From the NCBI GenBank assembly GCA_049514575.1, contig JBEKUX010000007.1, positions 68,615 to 132,614 of the forward strand: a stretch of DNA of 64,000 bases, given 5' to 3'. The stretch is from BOG-1184 sp049514575 (GTDB taxonomy: Bacteria; Fibrobacterota; Chitinivibrionia; Chitinivibrionales; Chitinispirillaceae). This document shows positions 1 through 9,500 of this stretch, piece after piece. Numbering within the stretch: position 1 is the stretch's first letter; each line of letters opens with the position of its first letter. The notes beneath the pieces were generated by a model that worked only from the letters and a program-made list of their open reading frames with translations, did not search any database and had not been told where the DNA came from. The position numbers were made by a program, and so were the translations under genes.

Positions 1-2603
1 CAAGCGACGTGCCGACCCTGTTCCTCGACAGGGAGCTGCGGATCAAACGGTTTACCCCGGCCATGACCCGCCTCGTGAAATTCATCCCCACCGACATCGG
101 CAGGCCCTTCGCCGAACTGGAGCATGAAAACCTGGGGCCGGACCTGTCGCTCGACGCTCAAAAAGTGCTCCACAGCCTTTCGCCGGTCTCCCGCGAGGAA
201 CAGGTGGGCGACCGGCAGTACATCCGCCGTACGCTCCCCTACCGGACACAGGAAGACCGGATCGACGGCGTGGTGATCACCTTTGTCGACATCACGAGCC
301 GCAAAAAAAACGAGGAGCGGCTCGCGTTCCAGTCCCGCCTGCTCTTCTTTGTCCAGGACGCGGTTATAGGGCTCGACGCCGGTTTTGTCATCAACTACTG
401 GAACGAATCGGCAAAGGCGCTCTACGGCTGGACGGCCGAAGAAGCGATCGGCCGGAAGTCCTTCGAGCTGCTCAAAACCGAATATGTCGGCGCCACCATG
501 GAAGAGGTGGTTGCCCGGATCAAAAGCGCGGGCCATGGTACGTACGAGGCCGTTCATTGCACAAAAGACGACCGGAAAGTGTCCGTGGATGTCCGTTCGA
601 CAATACTCCTCGATCCGCAGGGCAAACTGGTTGAATTCATTTCGAGCTGCCGCGATATCACCGAGCGTAAAAAGGCCGAGGAGGTATTGGCTTTTCAGTC
701 TCGATTATTATCGAAAGTGCATGATGCGGTCTTCAGCAGTGACCGTAACTTCACGATTACGTATTGGAACCAGGCAGCGGAGAAGATGTTCGGCTGGACA
801 AAAGAAGAAGCGTTGGGCAAAAATTCCGGAGAATTGCTGAAACCGTTAGTTGAAGGCTCATCGCGCGACCGGGAAAGATCGAAGCTGCGGAGTGACGGCC
901 ATTGGGAAGGGGAAGCGCGGTATATCCGAAAAGACGGAACATACTTTTCTGCGGACGTTAATTCTACAACCCTTATAGACGCTGACGGGAAAGACATAGG
1001 CAATGTAATTGCCGCTCGCGATATCACCGAACGCAAGAAGGCCGAGCAGGCGCTGCGGGAGAGCGAGGAGCGGTTCAAAGCCATCGCAGCCAACACCCCG
1101 GACCACATTCTCGTCCAGGACCGCGAGCTGCGATATTTATTTATTGTAAACCCCCAGCTTGGGCTGACCGAAAAGGACATGATCGGAAAGACCGACGATG
1201 ACATATTGTCGAAAGACGAAGCGGACAATCTTACGAAAATCAAGCGGCGGGTGATCGAGACCGGTACGCCCGTGCATCTGGAGTCGTCCCTTGTCGACCG
1301 CAAAGGAAACCGTCAATTTTTTGAAGGGTCCTATGTTCCCAAACGTGATACGCAGGGCCGCGTCGACGGCCTGATCGGATATTTCCGGAACGTGACGGCG
1401 CGGAAAAAAGCCGAGATGGCGCTACGCGAGACAAAAGACTATCTCGATAAACTGATCCACTATGCCAACGCGCCGATCATCGTCTGGGACCCTGAAATGC
1501 GGATCACGAGGTTCAATGGCGGGTTCGAAAAGTTAACGGGACATCTCGAGAACGAAATTCTTGGCCAAGACCTGAGCCTGCTCTTTCCGGAAGAAAGCAG
1601 CGATGCCTCGTTGAAGATGATAGAACGCGCACTCAAGGGAGAGCAATGGGAATGGGTGGAGATACCTATTCTGTGTAAAGACGGCCGGATAAAACTTGCG
1701 CTCTGGAACTCGGCCAATATTTATGCCGAAGACGGCGCGACGCTGCTCGCCACCATTGCCCAGGGCACGGACATCACGGAGCGGAAAATGGCGGAAGAGG
1801 CGCTGCGCGAAGCGAAAGAGAACCTGGAGGTCCGCGTCAGGGAACGGACGGCCGAGATCGACAACTATCGCGAGCACCTTGAAGAGCTGGTGAAACAGCG
1901 GACCGAGGAGTTGACGAAGTCCAACGCGGACCTGGAGCAGTTCGCCTATGCGGTCAGCCACGACTTGCAGGAGCCGCTCCGCGCCGTTGCCGGCTTCCTG
2001 GGGATCATAAAGCGCAACCTCAAAGGGTCGCTCGACGCCAAAACCACGGAGCACATCAATTTCAGCCTGGATGGCGCGAAAAGAATGCAGAGGCTCATCG
2101 ATGACCTGCTCGATTATTCCCGCGTCAACACCAGGGGCGCAGAGCCGAAGCAGGTTGACGCCAAAGATGCGCTCAACGAGGCGATGTTGCGCCTGGGCGC
2201 CGCCATAACGGAATCGGGCGCAAAAATCAGCGCCGGCGATCTGCCGGTCGTTTATTTCGACAAGGCGCAGCTCTCCCAACTGTTCCAGAACATCATCGGC
2301 AATGCCATAAAATTCCGTGGCGAACAGGCCACTGTTATCACCATCAGCGCCGACCGCCTCGATGACGGCTTCCGATTCGCCGTGGCCGACAACGGCATCG
2401 GCATCGACCCGCAATATGCCGAAAAAATCTTTATGATTTTCCAGCGCCTGCACACACGGGACAAATACCCAGGGACAGGCATCGGGCTCGCGGTCTGCAA
2501 AAGGATCGTGGAGCGCCACAACGGAAGGATCTGGGTCGAATCCACGCCCGGAAGCGGTTCCACGTTTTATTTTACCATCCCGGATAAAGGAGAAAACAGG
2601 TGA
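1..2603 (+). CDS. CheB/CheR-type multi-PAS sensor histidine kinase, 5'-truncated by the window edge
   Basis: The reading frame is open to the first base (codons before the GTG at 9 read Ser-Asp), so this is the 3' part of a longer gene and not a gene starting at 9. The first ~95 visible residues (TLFLDRELRIKRFTP, IPTDIGRP) are the segment that follows the CheR domain in CheB-CheR-PAS fusion proteins. Then come four PAS domains (about residues 104-220, 222-345, 346-470, 472-600, counted from base 9). The first two are clearly a tandem duplication, both opening AFQSRLL. A coiled coil leads to a HisKA domain with phospho-accepting His651 (YAVSHDLQEPL) and an HATPase domain with N box NIIGNAIKF, DNGIGI and GTGIGLAV. 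It is probably a cytoplasmic sensor kinase coupled to the response regulator that follows it with a TGATG overlap. What it senses cannot be told. Confidence 0.9.
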   Translation, partial: SDVPTLFLDRELRIKRFTPAMTRLVKFIPTDIGRPFAELEHENLGPDLSLDAQKVLHSLSPVSREEQVGDRQYIRRTLPYRTQEDRIDGVVITFVDITSRKKNEERLAFQSRLLFFVQDAVIGLDAGFVINYWNESAKALYGWTAEEAIGRKSFELLKTEYVGATMEEVVARIKSAGHGTYEAVHCTKDDRKVSVDVRSTILLDPQGKLVEFISSCRDITERKKAEEVLAFQSRLLSKVHDAVFSSDRNFTITYWNQAAEKMFGWTKEEALGKNSGELLKPLVEGSSRDRERSKLRSDGHWEGEARYIRKDGTYFSADVNSTTLIDADGKDIGNVIAARDITERKKAEQALRESEERFKAIAANTPDHILVQDRELRYLFIVNPQLGLTEKDMIGKTDDDILSKDEADNLTKIKRRVIETGTPVHLESSLVDRKGNRQFFEGSYVPKRDTQGRVDGLIGYFRNVTARKKAEMALRETKDYLDKLIHYANAPIIVWDPEMRITRFNGGFEKLTGHLENEILGQDLSLLFPEESSDASLKMIERALKGEQWEWVEIPILCKDGRIKLALWNSANIYAEDGATLLATIAQGTDITERKMAEEALREAKENLEVRVRERTAEIDNYREHLEELVKQRTEELTKSNADLEQFAYAVSHDLQEPLRAVAGFLGIIKRNLKGSLDAKTTEHINFSLDGAKRMQRLIDDLLDYSRVNTRGAEPKQVDAKDALNEAMLRLGAAITESGAKISAGDLPVVYFDKAQLSQLFQNIIGNAIKFRGEQATVITISADRLDDGFRFAVADNGIGIDPQYAEKIFMIFQRLHTRDKYPGTGIGLAVCKRIVERHNGRIWVESTPGSGSTFYFTIPDKGENR

Positions 2604-3049
2604 TGAAACCGTCCGATGCGCGGCCCGCCGAAATACTATTGGTCGAAGACAGCCCGAGCGACGCGGCCCTGACCAGGGAGGCGCTCAAAAAAGGCAAGAT
2701 CGCGAACACGCTCAACTGCGTGGGGGACGGCGTCGAGGCGCTCGAATATCTGCGCCGGCAGGGAAAGTTTGCAAAAGCGACACGGCCTGACCTCATCCTG
2801 CTCGACCTCAACATGCCCCGCAAGGACGGCAGGGAGGTGCTGAAGGAGCTGAAAAGCGATCCGTCGCTCATGATCATCCCGGTGATCGTGCTGACCACGT
2901 CACGCGCAGAACAGGACGTTTTGCAGTCGTATAAGCTGGACGCGAACTGTTATATCACCAAACCCATGGATTTCGGGAATTTCGTCGAGGTGGTCAAGTC
3001 CATAGAACAGTTCTGGCTGACCGTGGTGACGCTGCCGGGGAAGAAATGA
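2603..3049 (+). CDS. CheY-like single-domain response regulator (Rcp1 type)
   Basis: A 148-residue receiver domain with nothing attached: acidic pocket VEDSPSD (residues 14-20), phosphoacceptor Asp68 in LLDLNMP, Thr in VLTTS, and the conserved Lys in ITKPMDF. The long loop after helix 2 (RRQGKFAKATRPD) is typical of the Rcp1/phytochrome-partner class. I start at ATG 2603, which overlaps the TGA of the upstream kinase by one base and has AAAGGAGA about 10 bases upstream. A GTG at 2600 is also possible. The tight coupling says it is the phosphotransfer partner of the upstream kinase. With no output domain it must act by protein contact or as a phosphate relay. Confidence 0.92.
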   Translation: MKPSDARPAEILLVEDSPSDAALTREALKKGKIANTLNCVGDGVEALEYLRRQGKFAKATRPDLILLDLNMPRKDGREVLKELKSDPSLMIIPVIVLTTSRAEQDVLQSYKLDANCYITKPMDFGNFVEVVKSIEQFWLTVVTLPGKK

Positions 3050-3053
3050 AAGA

Positions 3054-3162
3054 ACGCCTCTCCTCTTTTTCCCCTCTCCACTTGTGGAGAGCCGTTCTTT
3101 GAATAGAGCAATCTATCCAAATAAGGCCTTTAGGGGGAAAGACGAACTCTGGGGTGAGGCGT
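3054..3162. repeat. Palindromic intergenic element
   Basis: The ends are inverted copies (ACGCCTC at 3054-3060 and GAGGCGT at 3156-3162), and inside is a perfect hairpin, CTCTCCAC-tt-GTGGAGAG at 3074-3091. Similar end-inverted elements occur at 6054-6144 and 62917-62976. It fills the gap between the response regulator and the next kinase. It could fold in RNA and attenuate read-through, but no T-run follows. Confidence 0.5.
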
Positions 3163-3201
3163 AAGAATGGCTCCGTCATCTTCCTGACAAAGGCTACAAC
3201 C

Positions 3202-6042
3202 ATGAAAAACGAAGCTCCGAAAAAAACCTTGCAGATCCTGCTGGTCGAAGACAGTCCCTCGGACGCGGCGCTCCTGCAGGAAAACATTTTGTCAAGGGGC
3301 GGCGGGGATAGCAATTTTTCCGTGAGCATTGCTACCTCGCTGCAAAAAGCCATAGACCACCTTAAAAGCAACTACCCGGATGCCGTGTTGCTTGATCTGA
3401 ATCTGCCCGACAGCAACGGCCTTGGTACCGTTGAACGCGCCCGCCATGCCTCCCCAGACGTGCCGATCATTGTGCTTACCGGGGTCGATGATGAGAAAAT
3501 AGGCATGGAAGCCATGCAGGCCGGCGTCCAGGATTACCTCGTAAAAGGCCATGCGGACGGGCAGACCATTATCCATGCCGTTCAGTTTGCCATTGAGCGC
3601 AAGAAGGTCGAGAAGGCGCTGCGGGAAAACGAGGCCAAGCTGCGGGCCATCTTCGAGACCTCTACCGACGCCATTGGTGTATCGAAGGCCGGAATTCACA
3701 TCGTGTCAAACCCCGCTTACCTCACACTCTTCGGCTACTCCTCTATTGAAGACCTCATCGGGAAACCGATCACTGGCCTCATCGCACCTTCCGAACGGCC
3801 GATAGTTGCGGAGAACGCCCGCCGCCGGGCGCGGGGCGAAGATGCCCCCTCCAGCTATGAAACCCGCGGGCTTCGGAAAGACGGCACTGAGTTCGACATG
3901 GACGCGAGGGTATCGACCTACACCGTAGGCGGCGAGACGTTCTCGGTGGTCGTGTTGCGTGACATTACCGAGCGTAAACGTGCCGAGAACGCGCTGCGTC
4001 AAAGCGAGGAGCGGTTCAAGGCCATTGCCGAGAGCACGCCGGTCGGGATCGGCGTGGTCAGCGTCCCTGAGGCGAGATTTTTATATGTCAATCCAGCATA
4101 CACGAAGGCGTTCGGCTACACCGAAGCGGAGATCCTGGACAAAAGTGCGCCCGACATCTATTGGGACATCGAGGAACGAAAACGGCTCCTCGACCTCCTG
4201 AAGGAACAAGGCTCCGTGGCGGAATATGAATCCAGGTTCAAGCGCAAGGACGGGACCATGTTCTGGGGACTGTCGTCGGTACGGCCGATAACCTTTGACG
4301 GCAGGCCGGCGCTCCTCGGCGCCTTTGTCGACATCACGGAGCGCAAGGCCGCCGAAGATGCGATACTCCGCGCCAAGGAGGAGTGGGAGCGGACGTTCGA
4401 CAGCGTGCCTGACCTGATCGCCCTTCTTGACCGCGACCACCATATCGTGCGCGTAAACAGGGCAATGGCCGAGAAAATGGGCGTTTCGACGCAGGAGGCC
4501 GTAGGGCTGCGCTGCTATGAATGTGTCCACGGGACCGATGCGCCCCCTCACTTCTGCCCGCACCAGCTCATGCTCCGCGACGGAAAGGAACACACTGCGG
4601 AGATACATGAAGAGAGGCTGGGAGGTGATTTCCTGGTCAGCACCACGCCGCTTTTCGACCGGGAAAGAAAAATGATGGGGTCAGTACACGTGGCGCGCGA
4701 CATCACTGATCGGAAAAAAATCGAGAAAGACCTCAAGCGGCTGAGTCAGGAACTGGAAAAAAAGGTGGAGGCAAGGACCGCGGAACTCAAGGGCACGAAC
4801 GAGCTGCTCAGACTCGAAATCGTCGAGCGGACAAAGGTCGAGGAATCGCTGGCAAAACGCCAGCAGGTGCTGGAATCGATTTATGCCATCGAAACGACCT
4901 TCTCGGTGTCGATCGAAAACGTTTTCGACCAGGTCGCCATAACCATCTCAAACCTTGTCAATCTGCCGTACGCGGCAGTTGGCCGGGTTGAAAAAGGAAG
5001 ACTCACCACCTTCTCGCAATTAATGGACAACAATTTCTCGCATGGAAAATCCATTTCCGTCTTAGCGCACCCCTGCGGGATCGTTGCTCGGGGAAAAAAG
5101 ATCCGCCAGTATTCGGGAAAGCTTAATGCACTATTTCCTCAAGAAATGAAAGATATCGGACATGACTATAAATCGTATATCGGTATGCCGATTACCGACA
5201 AGGAAGGCGTTGTGATCGGCGTCATCTGCGCCTTGGGCCCCGAGGAACACACCTTCAACGATCTTGAGATCCATTCCATTGAAATTTTCGCCCGATACCT
5301 TGGCCACGAAATCGAGCATGAAATCATGGACGACCAGCTTCGCATCGCGGGGGAAATGAACCTTTTAGGCCGGATCGCATCCGGTGTCGCGCATGAGGTG
5401 CGAAACCCGCTCAACGGCATCCTTGCGATCAGTGAAGCACTGTTTCAGGACCTCGGCGACAAGCCCGAACATCTCCCCTATCTCGAGCATATCAAAAACC
5501 AAGTAAACCGTCTGTCGGTGCTCATGAAAGACCTTCTCGAACTCGGCAAGCCGCTTACGCAGTCGGAATTCATCCCGCAGCCGCTCGAACCGATAATCCG
5601 TTCGGCAATCGATTCGCTGCGGCATTCCGTGTCCCATAAAAACCGCACCGTGAATTTCACCTCGTTCAAAGATTCTTTCATGGTTAAGGCCGATGCGGTC
5701 AAGCTCCAGCAGGTTTTTTTCAACCTTATCGACAATGCCTGCGACCATAGCCATGGTGATGAACCCATTACGGTAGAAATGACCACCGCGTTCGCTGATA
5801 CAGAAACCGTTGTCCGCGTGATCGACAGGGGCAAAGGGGTCGCGCCAAACCTTCTTGAAAAGGTGTTCGAACCGTTCTTTTCTACGAGGAAAGGCGGAAC
5901 CGGACTGGGTTTGAGCATTGTCAAACGTATCGTCGAATTGCACGGAGGCACGATCTCCATGACCAATAACGATCCCCCACCTGGCCTGACCGTGGAGGTA
6001 CGGCTCCCGATTTGCGCGAAGCAGGAACAGGCTGAAACGTAA
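3202..6042 (+). CDS. Hybrid sensor kinase: receiver-PAS(x3)-GAF-histidine kinase
   Basis: About 946 residues. An N-terminal receiver domain (VEDSPSD; phosphoacceptor Asp65 in LLDLNLP) is followed by PAS domains at about 134-260, 262-385 and 385-510, each closing with DITERK or DITDRK, then a coiled coil, a GAF-like domain at about 560-700, HisKA with His731 (GVAHEVRNPL) and HATPase (NLIDNACDH, GGTGLGLSIV). A receiver at the N terminus means the kinase is probably itself controlled by phosphorylation, perhaps from the upstream kinase or regulator. I chose ATG 3202 because AAAGG lies upstream and the receiver begins at once. The upstream start at 3154 would add 16 residues encoded by the palindromic element. 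No membrane segment is seen, so it is cytoplasmic. Confidence 0.88.
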   Translation: MKNEAPKKTLQILLVEDSPSDAALLQENILSRGGGDSNFSVSIATSLQKAIDHLKSNYPDAVLLDLNLPDSNGLGTVERARHASPDVPIIVLTGVDDEKIGMEAMQAGVQDYLVKGHADGQTIIHAVQFAIERKKVEKALRENEAKLRAIFETSTDAIGVSKAGIHIVSNPAYLTLFGYSSIEDLIGKPITGLIAPSERPIVAENARRRARGEDAPSSYETRGLRKDGTEFDMDARVSTYTVGGETFSVVVLRDITERKRAENALRQSEERFKAIAESTPVGIGVVSVPEARFLYVNPAYTKAFGYTEAEILDKSAPDIYWDIEERKRLLDLLKEQGSVAEYESRFKRKDGTMFWGLSSVRPITFDGRPALLGAFVDITERKAAEDAILRAKEEWERTFDSVPDLIALLDRDHHIVRVNRAMAEKMGVSTQEAVGLRCYECVHGTDAPPHFCPHQLMLRDGKEHTAEIHEERLGGDFLVSTTPLFDRERKMMGSVHVARDITDRKKIEKDLKRLSQELEKKVEARTAELKGTNELLRLEIVERTKVEESLAKRQQVLESIYAIETTFSVSIENVFDQVAITISNLVNLPYAAVGRVEKGRLTTFSQLMDNNFSHGKSISVLAHPCGIVARGKKIRQYSGKLNALFPQEMKDIGHDYKSYIGMPITDKEGVVIGVICALGPEEHTFNDLEIHSIEIFARYLGHEIEHEIMDDQLRIAGEMNLLGRIASGVAHEVRNPLNGILAISEALFQDLGDKPEHLPYLEHIKNQVNRLSVLMKDLLELGKPLTQSEFIPQPLEPIIRSAIDSLRHSVSHKNRTVNFTSFKDSFMVKADAVKLQQVFFNLIDNACDHSHGDEPITVEMTTAFADTETVVRVIDRGKGVAPNLLEKVFEPFFSTRKGGTGLGLSIVKRIVELHGGTISMTNNDPPPGLTVEVRLPICAKQEQAET

Positions 6043-6053
6043 CTTCCCCATTT

Positions 6054-6144
6054 AATTCACCCCTTCCCTTCCTCCCCCTTATTTAAGGGATTCACGCCTG
6101 CCAGCGGCAGGCTGTTGTGGTGTTAAAAGCGGAGGGGGTGAATT
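6054..6144. repeat. Palindromic intergenic element
   Basis: The ends AATTCACCCC (from 6054) and GGGGTGAATT (to 6144) are perfect inverted copies. Inside is a second hairpin, CCTGCC-agc-GGCAGG. The layout resembles the elements at 3054-3162 and 62917-62976. It lies between the hybrid kinase and the Ser/Thr kinase gene. Confidence 0.55.
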
Positions 6145-6231
6145 TCAATCATCTTCCCTCTCAGGCACGCAAATTGCAGGTTAATAGGGCAAAAGCCAGT
6201 TAGAACTGCTTGCATTGAAGGGAAGAAGAAT

Positions 6232-8244
6232 ATGGCCTTTTCATTGAAGGACTATTCCGGAATCGAGAAAATCGGCCAGGGAGGAATGGGGATGGTCTAT
6301 CGCGCCACACAGATCTCTCTTAACCGCAGCGTCGTTATCAAAGAAATCGGCCCCGACCTTCTCAAAGACGCGAGCCTCATCCAGAGGTTCGAAAATGAGG
6401 CAAAGTCCGCGGCATCGCTGGACCACGATAACATCATCAGGGTTTACGATTTCGGCGAGGACAACGGTTCTTTCTACATATCGATGGAATATATCGACGG
6501 ACCAAATCTGGAACAGCTCCTCTCATGGGAGCCGTTTCCCAAGGAAATAGGCCTGATGATCGTTCTCCATGCGTTAAAAGGGCTCAATTTTGCCCACAAA
6601 CAGGGTATCGCCCACGGTGACGTCAAACCCGATAATATCCTTGTATCAACAACGGGCAGGGTGAAATTGACTGACTTCGGAATTTCATATATCAATGCTC
6701 ATTCAGGAACTCTTCCGGCCAAGGGGATCGTTTTCCTGACCCCTGCGTATATGCCGCCCGAGCAGGCCGCGGAAGTTGAAGGACAGGATAGTGATGATGA
6801 AATAACATCAGAAACGATTCCGGCCTCCTTACGGCCCAGGCTGAATACCGAAATCGAAGAACCCGATATAAGGAGGGACATCTGGTCGGCAGGTGTTCTG
6901 TTATACCGGGTCCTGTGCGACAGACTCCCCTTTTCCGGAGAAAATGTCTCCCAGCTCGCGCAATCCATTGGATATGAAAAAGAAACGAATCTTCTTCAAA
7001 TCGTGCCTTCCCTGCCGGAAGATATTGCGGAAGGTATCAGCGCATGCCTCATCAAAGAGCCTCAAAACCGTCTTTCGACCCTGGAACCGATAATCGAATC
7101 TATCCAGAACTACCTGTTTGATATGGGCTTCCGTGATATTGAAAAAGAGATCGAAAAGTACCTTATTGACCGGTTTGCTGCCACCGCGGAACTTGAAAAA
7201 GTGCTGATTAGCTACCATATACGAAAAGGCGAAAATAATCTCGGGCTGGGAAACGAGTTGAAATCCGCCGCCCATTTTGAAGAAGCTGAAAAAATAAACG
7301 CAAATGACAAGGCTGCGTCGACAATGGAAGACCCTGCCGTGCCGTCCCCTGCACTGAACGCAAAGACCATAAGAATCCCTGTGGTCAATCAACGCCGTCC
7401 AGCGCCGCATAAAAAAAATAAGCTGTTCAAGACCCTGGCCCAGGTCGTTGCAATTCTTTTGATCACTTTCCTGGGCGGGGTCGGTTCATTCGCTGCGGTC
7501 AGGAAAATTCTTCAGAGCAGTACTACATTCTCTCCATCGCTGTTACTGGCCTGGGTGCACCAGAAAGCAGCGCAACTGTCTCCCGTCCGTTCGCCGCCAA
7601 CAGGTATTGCGGATTCTCCAGCGGAGAGCGGCCATACAGCGGTACCGTCTTTGGCTGTTGACCCGCCTCCGGTTTCCGTTGCCGACCCGCCATCCGTTTC
7701 CGTTGACAGCACACCTCGGCCGCAAGACACGGCCGTGAAAGAAAGTCCGAAAAAAAACAAGAACACGGGACCCGGCACCGGACAGCCGGTTAAAAAACCT
7801 TCGGCGCCGCAAACAGGGACCCTGAAAATCTCCGTTACTCCCTTTCCGGCAAAAGTCTACGTTGACGGCGATGAGAATATCTCTTTTGAGAAATTGACGC
7901 GCGGTGTCCGATTGAACCCGGGCCCCCACGTCGTTACCGCCCTTGCCGACGGGTACGAACCGTATCAGGATGGGGTCATGATTGAAAAAGATTCCATAAA
8001 AACCGTTTCGATAGACCTCAAACCGCTGGGAAAGACGAGCAGTATCCTCGACATTTACTGCTATCCACAGTCAAGTATCTACGTCGACGGGATATCCCGG
8101 GGCTTCACCCCGAAAACGATCATGCTTTCGGCAGGTAAACATTTCCTGATACTCCAGCGCAACGGATATGAATCCTATTCCGAACCCGTGCAAGTTACGA
8201 CGGAGAAGCCAACGAATCTGCAAATCCAGTTGGAAAAGCAGTAA
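6232..8244 (+). CDS. Membrane Ser/Thr protein kinase with PEGA domains
   Basis: 670 residues, PknB-like. The kinase domain (about 10-290) has the glycine loop GQGGMGMVY (15-23), a candidate ATP Lys37, catalytic loop HGDVKPDN with Asp130, DFG Asp148 and the activation segment ending MPPEQ. The usual HRD arginine is Gly129, so it is a non-RD kinase and may not need activation-loop phosphorylation. After a linker comes one membrane segment (about 399-425), a Pro/Ser-rich stretch with repeated DPP-VSV units, and two PEGA domains (about 530-595 and 600-668: KVYVDGDE; SIYVDGIS). The kinase is therefore cytoplasmic and the PEGA domains lie outside the inner membrane, where such domains are thought to bind the envelope. 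The SD AGGGAAG lies upstream of ATG 6232. The neighbouring FHA protein is a natural candidate for reading its phosphothreonines. Confidence 0.93.
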   Translation: MAFSLKDYSGIEKIGQGGMGMVYRATQISLNRSVVIKEIGPDLLKDASLIQRFENEAKSAASLDHDNIIRVYDFGEDNGSFYISMEYIDGPNLEQLLSWEPFPKEIGLMIVLHALKGLNFAHKQGIAHGDVKPDNILVSTTGRVKLTDFGISYINAHSGTLPAKGIVFLTPAYMPPEQAAEVEGQDSDDEITSETIPASLRPRLNTEIEEPDIRRDIWSAGVLLYRVLCDRLPFSGENVSQLAQSIGYEKETNLLQIVPSLPEDIAEGISACLIKEPQNRLSTLEPIIESIQNYLFDMGFRDIEKEIEKYLIDRFAATAELEKVLISYHIRKGENNLGLGNELKSAAHFEEAEKINANDKAASTMEDPAVPSPALNAKTIRIPVVNQRRPAPHKKNKLFKTLAQVVAILLITFLGGVGSFAAVRKILQSSTTFSPSLLLAWVHQKAAQLSPVRSPPTGIADSPAESGHTAVPSLAVDPPPVSVADPPSVSVDSTPRPQDTAVKESPKKNKNTGPGTGQPVKKPSAPQTGTLKISVTPFPAKVYVDGDENISFEKLTRGVRLNPGPHVVTALADGYEPYQDGVMIEKDSIKTVSIDLKPLGKTSSILDIYCYPQSSIYVDGISRGFTPKTIMLSAGKHFLILQRNGYESYSEPVQVTTEKPTNLQIQLEKQ

Positions 8245-8254
8245 TCCTTTTAAA

Positions 8255-9324
8255 TTATGAGAATCCCGGCGGGGTCGGCGAAGGCCTGCCGTAATAAAAC
8301 CCCTGGGCCAGTTCAAAGCCCATTTCCCGGCACACCTCCGCTTCCTCAGGCTGTTCGATACCTTCGGCCACGGTCGTGATCCCGGCATCCTGGCACATTT
8401 TAACCAGCCCGCCGACCATTTTTTTCAGAGCCGGGATGCTGTCGATGTTCCTGATCAGCGATATGTCGAATTTCAGATAATCCGGCGGCACCCGTATGAT
8501 TTCCACCAGGCGCGCCTGCCCTGCGCCGAAATCATCGTAGGCCAGGCTTATGTCGTTTTCCTTGAGAAAATCCCGCACCTTTTTAATTGCCCGGACGTCG
8601 GACACCGTATTTTCATTGACCTCGAGCCCCAGATGTACGTCCGGTGCAGACTGCCGCAATTTAAGCAAGTCTTGCGGAAGTCCCGGCCGATAAAACTCTT
8701 TCGGAAGCGTATTAAAGAACAGCTTTCCTTGATAATTGCCCTGGGCAATTTTTTTAACGCCTTCGTCGCGGAACAGGGCGCTCAACTCCTCGTCCTCGCC
8801 CAGACGCTTTGCAATAGGAAAAATGAATTCCGGCATTTCCGGCAGACCCGTAAAATGGGCGCGGCCGAGCAATTCATAACCGACGATCAGACCGTCTGAA
8901 AACTTTACCATGGGCTGATAATGGGGCACTACGGCCTTGCTCTCCAGCATCTCCTTGAACTTGTCCACATACGGGTCCCGGCGCTCCGTCAGGTCCTCTT
9001 CAGTGTCTCGCTGAATCACCTTGAATTCGAGTCCCCCAAAATGGACCATATCACCTGACGAAAGCGGATATATTTCCTTTTCTTTCAGGCGCTGACGGTT
9101 TACATAGGTGCCGTTGGTGCTGCCCATGTCACAGATGCGCAGCCTGCCGTCCTCCAGATAGAACTCTGCATGGTGCCGGGAGATGCTTTCGTCCGAAAGA
9201 CACAGATTGCAGACCGGCCCACCTTGAAGGGACTTGTGGATATGGTGACCAGCCACGGTGACCCTTCGGGCCCGATTCCTGCCAACTGCCATACCAGCTT
9301 TGCTGGCTTTGCCGGATTATCCAT
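8255..9324 (-). CDS. FHA-EAL domain protein (c-di-GMP phosphodiesterase-like) with an apparent frameshift in the FHA domain
   Basis: The intact frame runs 9292-8255, but its first ~20 residues make no sense. A second frame from ATG 9324 supplies the missing N-terminal half of an FHA domain (KLVWQLAG..., FKVGRSA), and the rest (SDESISRHHAEF, GSTNGTYVN) is in the long frame. The break is at about 9205-9215. The C-terminal EAL domain keeps most catalytic residues: E of the ELL that replaces EAL, Asn in FNTLP, Glu in GLEVNEN, DDFGAGQ, Asp in KFDISL, AEGIEQ and QGFYYGRP. It should bind and possibly cleave c-di-GMP. FHA domains bind phosphothreonine, and a Ser/Thr kinase lies convergently 10 bases away, so kinase-controlled c-di-GMP turnover is a fair inference. 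Either the FHA part is broken in this strain or the break is an assembly error. Confidence 0.82.
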
Positions 9325-9500
9325 ATACAGCTGCGCCCCGACCTCCGTTGTTGCTGTCTGTAATATAGAAACGACGCAAATATAATGCCAAGAAGTAGAT
9401 TTATTGGCTGAAGAAAAAGTATTATCATCGTATGCAGGTGAAGTATATTTATAACAGTAATTGATAATCTTTTTACCTTATTTAAAACCAGACAGCTCTG

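Noticed and set aside
1533..2519. A 328-codon antisense frame in the first kinase gene
   Set aside because: It is a shadow of high-GC codon use; the sense strand has clear domains.
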